This document shows positions 18,934 through 25,802 of a stretch of 64,000 nucleotides of DNA, in pieces. The translations under genes were made by a program, and so were the position numbers. The stretch covers positions 1-64,000 of the forward strand of contig JADLFM010000170.1 of the NCBI GenBank assembly GCA_020845495.1. Direction: 5' to 3'. The notes under the pieces are model-generated. The model saw only the letters and a program-made list of their open reading frames with translations, made no database searches and was not told the DNA's origin. The number at the start of each line of letters is the position of its first letter. Position 1 is the first letter of the stretch. The DNA is from Chloroflexota bacterium (GTDB lineage: Bacteria > Chloroflexota > UBA6077 > JACCZL01).

Positions 18934-19884
18934 CTACCGAGTCTCTACCCGCGTGCGAACATCCAGCAGATCCCGCAGCGCGTCGCCGAGGAAGCTGGCA
19001 CCGAGCACGGTCAGCGTGATGGCCATGCCCGCCGATACGGGATACCAGGCAGCCCGATCCACGAAGCCGAAGCCCTCCTGGAGCATCGACCCCCAGCTTG
19101 GCACCGGCGGGCGGACGCCGAGGCCGAGGAAGCTGAGGCTCGCCTCGGTCAGGATCGCGGCCCCGACGCTGATCGAAAATTGCACGATGAGCGGACTGAG
19201 CGCGTTCGGGAACACATGCCGAGCGGCGATTCGGAGATCGCTGCCGCCCAGACAACGTGCAGCAATCACAAACTCATGCTCGCGGATCGTCAACACCTGA
19301 GCGCGGAGCAGTCGAGCGAAGGCCGGCGTGGTCGTGATACCAATCGCCACGATCAGATTGTTGATGCCGGGACCAAGGGCTGCCGTAATTGAGAGTGCGA
19401 GCACGAGCGCCGGAAACGCCAGGAGCCCGTCGAGCACTCCAGTGATGACTCGGTCGGTCAGCCCGCCAAAGTAGCCGGATGGCAGTCCGAGCAGGATCCC
19501 GAGCACGAGCGCCAGCGAGACGGCAAACAGGCCCACCCGCATCGAGGCCTGGGCGCCGAAGATCACGCGCGCGAGAACGTCGCGCCCCAGGTTGTCGGTG
19601 CCGAGCAGATGCGTGACTGAAGGGGCTTTCAGAATCGCGGAGTAGTCCTGTTTTGCCGGGTCATATGGCGCAAGCAGGGGCGCGAACACGGCGACGAGCA
19701 CTGCCAGGGCAATGATGCATGCCCCAAGCACGCCTCGGACTCCCAGCCTGCGTAGCACACGCCCGATCCGGGGCGCCCTCGATCTGGGCCGACCGCCTCG
19801 GGCGCGCTCGACGACGGGGTTAGAAGAGGCGGCAGGCGTAGCGGCGTTGGAGACTGGTGACCTCATGCTGCCGGCCGGCTCCAC
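18934..19884 (-). CDS. ABC transporter permease, DppC/OppC type
   Basis: 316 residues from a GTG at 19884 directly abutting the stop of the upstream permease gene, so the two are probably coupled. An N-terminal membrane segment is followed by the family block DYSAILKAPSVTHLLGTDNLGRDVLARVIFG region and the EAA loop (EHEFVIAARCLGGSDLRIAARHVFPN). Five or six membrane segments are expected. With DppB it forms the channel of an oligopeptide/nickel-type importer; ligand is unknown. No ATPase genes are adjacent, so a pair encoded elsewhere must energise it. Confidence 0.93.
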   Translation of the reverse strand: MEPAGSMRSPVSNAATPAASSNPVVERARGGRPRSRAPRIGRVLRRLGVRGVLGACIIALAVLVAVFAPLLAPYDPAKQDYSAILKAPSVTHLLGTDNLGRDVLARVIFGAQASMRVGLFAVSLALVLGILLGLPSGYFGGLTDRVITGVLDGLLAFPALVLALSITAALGPGINNLIVAIGITTTPAFARLLRAQVLTIREHEFVIAARCLGGSDLRIAARHVFPNALSPLIVQFSISVGAAILTEASLSFLGLGVRPPVPSWGSMLQEGFGFVDRAAWYPVSAGMAITLTVLGASFLGDALRDLLDVRTRVETR

Positions 19885-20826
19885 TCAGTACCGGATCCGC
19901 GGATCGACCGACGCATAGAGCACGTCGACCAGCAGGTTCATCAAAATCACTGCAATGGCGATCATCAGGACCGCGCCCTGTACCGTGGGGAAGTCGCGCT
20001 CGAAGATCGCCGTCACCACCAGCCGGCCGACGCCTGGAATGGCGAAGATCGTCTCCGTCACCACGGCGCCCCCGAGCAGCACGCCACCGGTCAGCCCGAT
20101 CACGGTCAGGACGGGAATCAGGGCGTTCCGCAGCGCATGACGACCGACGACAAGGCCTTCTCGTAGACCCTTGCTGTAGGCGGTGCGAATGTAGTCGTTG
20201 CCCAGCACTTCCAGGAGGCTGGAGCGCATCTGGCGCATCACGACCGCCGCGACGTTCGCGCCGAGCGCCAGCATCGGCAAGACCATGAACTCGAGTGAGT
20301 GGAGCGGGGACTGGCCTGGGCTCACGTAGCCGGATGGTGGCAACCAGCCAAGGCCGAGCGAGAACAGATAGATCAGCAGCAGGCCCGACCAGAACGTCGG
20401 CATGCTCAACCCGACCAGGGCCACCAGGCTCAGGATGACGTCGGCCGCCGAGCCCGGCCGGATCGCAGCTACGATGCCGGCCGGGATGCCGAGTGCGACC
20501 GCCGATAGTAACGCCAGGATCGTGAGCTGTAGGGTCGGCCAGATAGCGGTAGTCAGGGCGGCACCCACCGGCTGGCCGTTGCGGATCGACCGTCCCAGAT
20601 CTCCGCTGAGCACCCGGGTCGCCCAGCGGAGATATTGCTCGTGGAGCGGCAAATCCAGCCCCAGCTCGTGCCGCAACGCGGCCAGCGCCTCGGGTGTCGA
20701 ATTCTCCCCGAGCATCGCCGCTGCCGGATCGCCTGGGATGAGATGCACCATCAGGAAGACGCACACCGAGACGAACACCACGATCGGGATGGTGGCGACC
20801 ATCTTCTGGACGATGTACCGATTCAC
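19885..20826 (-). CDS. ABC transporter permease, DppB/OppB type
   Basis: 313 residues from a GTG at 20826 with GGAG upstream. It opens with the family N-terminus (MNRYIVQKMVATIPIVVFVS as a membrane segment), followed by LGLDLPLHEQYLRW, and carries the EAA-type loop near residues 205-235 (DYIRTAYSKGLREGLVVGRHALRNA). It ends in the typical DVLYASVDPRIRY. It is 14 bp after the binding-protein gene and abuts the second permease, so the three form one operon for uptake of a peptide-like or other small organic ligand. Confidence 0.94.
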   Translation of the reverse strand: MNRYIVQKMVATIPIVVFVSVCVFLMVHLIPGDPAAAMLGENSTPEALAALRHELGLDLPLHEQYLRWATRVLSGDLGRSIRNGQPVGAALTTAIWPTLQLTILALLSAVALGIPAGIVAAIRPGSAADVILSLVALVGLSMPTFWSGLLLIYLFSLGLGWLPPSGYVSPGQSPLHSLEFMVLPMLALGANVAAVVMRQMRSSLLEVLGNDYIRTAYSKGLREGLVVGRHALRNALIPVLTVIGLTGGVLLGGAVVTETIFAIPGVGRLVVTAIFERDFPTVQGAVLMIAIAVILMNLLVDVLYASVDPRIRY

Positions 20827-20840
20827 CGAGGCGCGCTCCG

Positions 20841-22598
20841 CTACTGGATGCTGACCTCATCCCAGCGCATCATGCCGTCGCCCCAGACCTCGAAGCCCTT
20901 GACCTTCGGCGACAGCACGACGGTTGTGAAGGGATAGATAAGCGGCAGGTCCATGACCTTGTCGACGACGATCTGGCCGAGTTGGGAATAGGCACGCTTG
21001 CGCTCGGCCATGTCCGCGGTCTGTCGTCCCTTCCGCAACTGCTCCGTTGCTTCTGGGATGTTGTAGCGGTTCTTGCAGATGCCCAGATCCGGATCGAACA
21101 TGTACGTGAGTGTCAGGTCGATCTCGGTGCGACCGGTGAAGAGGCTGATGAAGGCCTGGTAGTCACACGACGAGCCCTTCTGCGCGATTGTCGCATCGTC
21201 TACGGTCGATACGTTGGCCTTGATCCCAGCTTCGGCGAGTTGCGCCTGAACTATCTGGGTTGTCGCCTGGAAGACGCTCAGATTGGTCGTCAACAGCTCG
21301 AACTCGAAGCCGTTCGGCTGCCCACCCTCCTGAAGCTTCTGCCTGGCCAGGCCGAGATCACGGGGGAGGACTTTCAAGTCGGGCAGGTAAAAATCGGCAA
21401 AGGCCGGTGTGAACGGGGAGTTGGCAATCTGGCCGGAGCCGAATGCCGCTGCCTGGAGCACGGCGTCTCGGTCGACCGAGTAGGCGAACGCCTGGCGCAG
21501 TGCGACGTTGTCGAACGGCGGGCGCGAGGAGTTGATGTACACCTGCCAGAAGGCGATGCCTGGCGCCTCGACGAGTGTGAGGCTCTTGTCGCGCCGGAGT
21601 GCTTCGACGTCCTTTGGGGCAATCGAGTAGGTGGCGTCGAGCTGGCCAGTCTTCACGTTGGCGAGGCGGACGTTGTCGTCCGGGATGATCGCGATCTCCA
21701 GGTTGTCGACCCTCGGGATGCCGGACTTCCAGTAAGCTGGAGCCTTTTTCAGGGTGATGCGGTCGTTCTGCTTCCACTCGACAAACTGGAACGGGCCGGT
21801 TCCTACCGCGCTGGTGGTGCCATAGTCCGCCCCTGCCTTTTGCATCGCCGCCGGCGAGCTGATCATACCCCCCTTATCCGAGAGGAGCATCGGCAGGCCG
21901 ACGTTCGGCGCGGTGAGGTTGAAGCGGATGGTGTACGGATCGACCACTTCGACGCTCTGGACACCGTTGAAGGCACCGCCCAGGGCTGACTTGGTGGCCG
22001 GATCCTTGATGCGGTCGATGTTGGCCTTGACTGCCTGAGCGTTGAAGTCGGTCCCATCGTGGAACTTGACCCCCTGGCGCAGCTTGAACGTCCAGGTCTT
22101 CAGGTCGGGCGAATCCCACGACAGTGCCAGACCGGGCTGTGGTTTCAGGCTCCGGTCGAACCCAACCAGTGTGTCGAAGATCGCAAACTGGATGTGGCGA
22201 TCGAAGCCGGCCGGCGACCGGTGCGGGTCGAGCTGTGATGGGTTGGCGATGTGGCCGACCCGTAGAGTCCCGCCTGCCGCACCGGTCGTCTTCGCTGCGG
22301 GAGCCGTCGTTGCGGCCGCGGGAGCCGTCGTTGCCTCGGCTTTCGCGGCGGGCTTAGCGGCAGTTGCGACGGGAGCGGTCGTCGCGGCTGGCTTGGCGGC
22401 TGTGGCAGCGGGGGCAGCCGGCTTGGCAGCCGTTGACTCGGTCTTGGCGACTGGCGCGGCCGTTGGGGCCGCTGGCGCCTGCTGGCCACATGCCGCCAGC
22501 AAGCTCCCGGCGGCCGACGCGCCCAGGAGTTGGACCGACAGAGCGAGTAGCCGACGTCGGGACATTCGAGACTTCACCGTAGCGCCATTGCCGTGCAT
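20841..22598 (-). CDS. ABC transporter substrate-binding lipoprotein, family 5 (SBP_bac_5)
   Basis: 585 residues from an ATG at 22598, chosen for GGAGGGA 8 nt upstream; longer frames read through the promoter region. The signal has a twin-arginine type start (SRRRLLAL) and a lipobox LLAAC near residues 33-37, so it is probably a Tat-exported lipoprotein. About 65 residues of Ala/Pro/Thr-rich linker follow, then the cluster-C binding fold (LRQGVKFHDGTDFNAQAVKANIDR, VGTGPFQFVEWK, NVALRQAFAYSVDRD). Such proteins bind peptides, nickel-chelates, sugars or osmolytes for DppBC-type channels. The shared 20-bp motif lies 126 nt upstream. Confidence 0.94.
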   Translation of the reverse strand: MHGNGATVKSRMSRRRLLALSVQLLGASAAGSLLAACGQQAPAAPTAAPVAKTESTAAKPAAPAATAAKPAATTAPVATAAKPAAKAEATTAPAAATTAPAAKTTGAAGGTLRVGHIANPSQLDPHRSPAGFDRHIQFAIFDTLVGFDRSLKPQPGLALSWDSPDLKTWTFKLRQGVKFHDGTDFNAQAVKANIDRIKDPATKSALGGAFNGVQSVEVVDPYTIRFNLTAPNVGLPMLLSDKGGMISSPAAMQKAGADYGTTSAVGTGPFQFVEWKQNDRITLKKAPAYWKSGIPRVDNLEIAIIPDDNVRLANVKTGQLDATYSIAPKDVEALRRDKSLTLVEAPGIAFWQVYINSSRPPFDNVALRQAFAYSVDRDAVLQAAAFGSGQIANSPFTPAFADFYLPDLKVLPRDLGLARQKLQEGGQPNGFEFELLTTNLSVFQATTQIVQAQLAEAGIKANVSTVDDATIAQKGSSCDYQAFISLFTGRTEIDLTLTYMFDPDLGICKNRYNIPEATEQLRKGRQTADMAERKRAYSQLGQIVVDKVMDLPLIYPFTTVVLSPKVKGFEVWGDGMMRWDEVSIQ

Positions 22599-22724
22599 CG
22601 CGCCGTCCCTCCCACATCTCCAGCGATCGGATGGACGCGCAGCCGCTGCGACCATCCGCGATCGCATGGGCTGCCGTGGACCTTGTCCTACACTGGTCGA
22701 TCGTAGGGGGCACGTCCAGCGGGG

Positions 22725-22744
22725 GCATCGGCCAAACGGACCAT
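22725..22744 (-). promoter_or_regulatory. Shared operator-like motif, site 2 (ABC binding protein)
   Basis: Minus strand ATGGTCCGTTTGGCCGATGC, 17 of 20 identical to site 1, 126 nt before the start codon. Confidence 0.5.
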
Positions 22745-22851
22745 TCCGTCTCGCCGGCTCGGCGCCGGGCGACGGACGATGGGAGGCCAGTGTGGCCGCC
22801 CAGCCCGCACCACCTCTGCCCAGGGCTGGCGCGTGGTGGGCGGCGACGCTG

Positions 22852-22871
22852 ATGGGCCGGACGGCCGAAAG
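22852..22871 (+). promoter_or_regulatory. Shared operator-like motif, site 4 (SDR)
   Basis: Plus strand ATGGGCCGGACGGCCGAAAG, 14 of 20 identical to site 1 and matching the palindromic core GGCC-G..CGGCC best of all four, 146 nt before the SDR start. Confidence 0.4.
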
Positions 22872-23017
22872 CACCGACGGTTGCATGGTGTAGGCTACGT
22901 CTGGTGGAGGTGCGGTCGGCCCCGAGCAGCTTCACCTGACCTCTGCGCTCGCGAGCCCTACGGCACTGGCGGCCCCGGCAGCCCCTTCAGCCCAGGTGGA
23001 AGGAGTCCGGCCCCATC

Positions 23018-23806
23018 ATGATTTCGATTGGGCGTGAGGAACGAACGCTGGACAGATTCCTGCTCGACGGGCGGGTTGCCGTCGTGACCGGCGCGGCGCG
23101 TGGTCTCGGACGGGCCATCGCACTCGCTCTTGCCATGGCCGGGGCGGACGTCGGGGTGAACGATTGCGTGCCCGTTGACGAGGTGGCCGAGACCGTCGAT
23201 GCGATTCGTCACCTCGGTCGTAAAGCGATCCCCCTCCAGGCCGACATCGCGGACGAGGAGCAAGTGGGGAATCTCTTCCGCTCGGCGGAGACGATGCTCG
23301 GGCCTATTCACATCCTCGTGAATAACGCCGGTATTCTCCTGAAGCGTCCACTGGTTGAGACGACTGTCGACGAGTGGGATCGCGTCATGGCGATCAACCT
23401 GCGTGGGACGTTTCTCTGCTGCCGCGCCGTGCTGCCTGGCATGCTCGATCGCGGGGCCGGCAAGATCGTCAACGTGGCCTCGCAGCTTGCCTACAAGGGC
23501 GACGTCGGCTCGACCTGCTACAGCGCCTCGAAGGGCGGCGTCCTGGCACTGACGCGGGCGCTTGCCCGAGAGGTTGGACCGCGCGGCGTCAACGTCAACG
23601 CCGTCGCCCCTGGCCCCATCAACACGGACGCACTGGCGGTCCTGTCCACCCCAGACTTCATTCAGCGCAAACTAGCGGGTGTCGTCGAGCAGCGGTTCGC
23701 CGAGGTCGAGGACGTCGCGCCGAGCGTAGTGTTCCTGGCCTCCGACGCGGCCCGTTTCTTTCACGGGCAGGCCCTCTCGCCGAACGGGGGTGGCGTGATG
23801 CCGTGA
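23018..23806 (+). CDS. Short-chain dehydrogenase/reductase
   Basis: 262 residues, ATG at 23018 with AAGGAG somewhat far upstream (12 nt). Classical SDR motifs are complete: TGAARGLG cofactor loop (24-31), NNAG (102-105), catalytic Ser155, Tyr168 and Lys172 (YSASK). VNVNAVAPGPINTD follows as expected. Cofactor preference is unclear; Asp49 in the NDC segment after beta-2 would favour NAD over NADP. It is read divergently from the ABC importer and shares an upstream motif with it, suggesting it oxidises or reduces the imported compound. Confidence 0.94.
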   Translation: MISIGREERTLDRFLLDGRVAVVTGAARGLGRAIALALAMAGADVGVNDCVPVDEVAETVDAIRHLGRKAIPLQADIADEEQVGNLFRSAETMLGPIHILVNNAGILLKRPLVETTVDEWDRVMAINLRGTFLCCRAVLPGMLDRGAGKIVNVASQLAYKGDVGSTCYSASKGGVLALTRALAREVGPRGVNVNAVAPGPINTDALAVLSTPDFIQRKLAGVVEQRFAEVEDVAPSVVFLASDAARFFHGQALSPNGGGVMP

Positions 23807-23929
23807 CCCGGCGCGACCGCCCGCGCCAGGTGGTGGCGCAGGCTCGTGCGTCGTCGCCGAACGCGTGCAGTCGGCGGAGAGTAGCTCTAAGCCGCCATCG
23901 CCGTACGCCTGCTGCCGGTGGCGACCGCA

Positions 23930-23947
23930 CAGTCAACCGTTTGACTG
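23930..23947. terminator. Small hairpin between convergent genes
   Basis: CAGTCAA and TTGACTG flank a 4-nt loop (CCGT), between the SDR stop and the stop of the convergent ThDP-enzyme gene. No T-tract; could serve both strands. Confidence 0.4.
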
Positions 23948-23974
23948 CCCGGGCCGTTTAGACCATCGGGCCGC

Positions 23975-25654
23975 TCATGCGTCCAGACTATCCCCGTACC
24001 GGTCGCGTGGCGGAAACTCGATGGTGTCCAACGGTACCTCGATCAGCACCGGGCCGGGTGCGTTACTGGCCTCACGCAACGCTCCGGCGATCTGGCCGAC
24101 GTCATCCAGCCGGACCGCGGGGATGCCGAACGCGCCCGCGAACTGCACGAAATCCGGCGAGCGGATGTCGTCGGCCGGATTCGCGCGGCCCACGAACTTG
24201 ACCGCGTTGCGCCGATTCGAGCCGTATCCCTGGTCGTTGATCACGAGTAGCGTCACAGGAATCTGATGTTGTGCTGCCGTAGCCAGTTCCTGGCAACTGA
24301 ACATGATCGCCCCGTCGCCGCAGATGCACACCACGCGCCGGTCTGGCCGTGCCAGTTGAGCGCCGAGCGCTGCCGGGAAGGCCCAGCCGAGCGTCCCAAA
24401 CTCGGCGCTCTGGAAGAGGCTGCGCGGCTCGAAGACGTCGAGGAAATGGATCGCCCAGTACAGCGGGAGTGAGCGGTCGAACACGAACAGTGCATCGCGC
24501 GGCAAGCCGGCACGGAGCTGGTCGACGATGGCAAGCTCGGTCGGGTACTCAGCGCGGGCTCGATCCAGCGCGGCACGCCGCAGTTCGGCGACGGCCGCCG
24601 TGCGGGACGCGAGCTCCGGATGGGGGCCAGCGCCGAGGATGTCAAGCAGCCCGCGCAACGCCTGACGGGCGTCGCCGACGACGGCGGCCTCGACCGGATA
24701 GTTCTTCCCGATCTGTTCGGCCTCGATATCGACCTGCACCATCGGTGGGAGACGAAGCATCCAGTCGCCGGTATCGTCGGCCCGGAACGTCGTGCCGAGC
24801 GCGAGGAGCAGGTCGTGATGCGCGAGGTAGCGCCGGACCTCCGCGTCGACGATCAGCGCTCCGAGGAAGAGGGGATGATCGGACGAGACGGCGTTGCGGC
24901 CGGTGGCGCTGGTGAAGATCGGGGCCCCGAGACGACGTGCGAGGGTGTCGAGCTCGGCGTAGGCTTCGGCGGTCATGATGCCGCCGCCGGCCCAGATCGC
25001 CGGGCGCTGCGCGGCCGCGAGCCGTCGCGCCACTTCGGTGAGCGCCACGCGATCTGGGGTGGGCGGAGCGGTATCGTGAGTGCGAAGTGTGGCGGGCGCC
25101 GTTCTCCTGGCCGGCCCGCCGAGCACGTCGAGCGGGACGTCGATCTGCACCGGTCGGGGGCGTCCGGTCATGAGGCGGCAGAAGGCATCTGCTAGCATCG
25201 GGCGGATCTGCTCGGGCGAGCCGATGAGCGTGTTCCACTGTGTGACGGAGCGGAACATACCGGCCTGGTCCTTCGTATCATGCCCCCGACCTCGGAGCCG
25301 TCCGATGAACTCGCGTGCTTGCTGACTGGTGATCTGTAAGACGCGCGACGAGTCCATGTACGCCGTACCCATGCCGGCAACCGTGTTCGCGGCACCGGGG
25401 CCGGTCGTCGCCAGACACACCCCGACCCGGCCGGACGCCCGCGCATACCCGTCGGCCATGAACGCCGCGGCCTGCTCGTGGCGGGGCACGATGAGCCGCA
25501 AGGACGACTGCGTCACCTCGTCGAAGAGGTGTACGGCGTGCACGCCTGAGATGCCGAAAACGTACTCGACGCCGGCTTCTACGAGACTTTGGACGACGAC
25601 GGACGCACCCGTTGAGGTTGATGCGCGGGCGGGTGAGACGTTTTCGGGGATCAC
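23975..25654 (-). CDS. Thiamine diphosphate-dependent enzyme, acetolactate synthase-like
   Basis: 559 residues from a GTG at 25654 with GGAGG 7 nt upstream; the longer frame reads into the promoter region. Three-domain layout: N-terminal pyrimidine-binding domain with the activating Glu (VPRHEQAAAFMADGYAR), a central domain and a C-terminal diphosphate-binding motif starting CGDGAIMFSCQEL and ending NDQGYGSN. The family includes acetolactate synthase, glyoxylate carboligase, sulfoacetaldehyde acetyltransferase and 2-keto acid decarboxylases. Given neighbours (SDR, aldo/keto reductase, CoA-transferase), a catabolic 2-keto-acid enzyme is more likely than valine biosynthesis, and no ilvN-like small subunit is nearby. 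Site 3 of the shared motif lies 100 nt upstream. Confidence 0.92.
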   Translation of the reverse strand: MIPENVSPARASTSTGASVVVQSLVEAGVEYVFGISGVHAVHLFDEVTQSSLRLIVPRHEQAAAFMADGYARASGRVGVCLATTGPGAANTVAGMGTAYMDSSRVLQITSQQAREFIGRLRGRGHDTKDQAGMFRSVTQWNTLIGSPEQIRPMLADAFCRLMTGRPRPVQIDVPLDVLGGPARRTAPATLRTHDTAPPTPDRVALTEVARRLAAAQRPAIWAGGGIMTAEAYAELDTLARRLGAPIFTSATGRNAVSSDHPLFLGALIVDAEVRRYLAHHDLLLALGTTFRADDTGDWMLRLPPMVQVDIEAEQIGKNYPVEAAVVGDARQALRGLLDILGAGPHPELASRTAAVAELRRAALDRARAEYPTELAIVDQLRAGLPRDALFVFDRSLPLYWAIHFLDVFEPRSLFQSAEFGTLGWAFPAALGAQLARPDRRVVCICGDGAIMFSCQELATAAQHQIPVTLLVINDQGYGSNRRNAVKFVGRANPADDIRSPDFVQFAGAFGIPAVRLDDVGQIAGALREASNAPGPVLIEVPLDTIEFPPRDRYGDSLDA

Positions 25655-25754
25655 GCCGAAGCCTCCAGGTATCCGTATGCGTCGAGAACTGTTGGCGTCA
25701 TGCTCCTCACCAGCGGAGGCTGCCGGATGACCGTACCGTGTCGCACCACGGAGC

Positions 25755-25774
25755 GCATCGGCCGAATGGCCCAC
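25755..25774 (-). promoter_or_regulatory. Shared operator-like motif, site 3 (ThDP enzyme)
   Basis: Minus strand GTGGGCCATTCGGCCGATGC, 17 of 20 identical to site 1, in the short gap between the LuxR-type regulator stop and the ThDP-enzyme start. Confidence 0.5.
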
Positions 25775-25802
25775 CCACAGCCGGCCTCCGTGGTCGCAGG
25801 GC

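Larger units (their letters stand above)
22599..23017. other. Divergent regulatory region between binding-protein and SDR genes
   Basis: 419 bp with no gene. It drives transcription both ways and carries two copies of the shared operator-like motif, one facing each gene. Confidence 0.6.
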
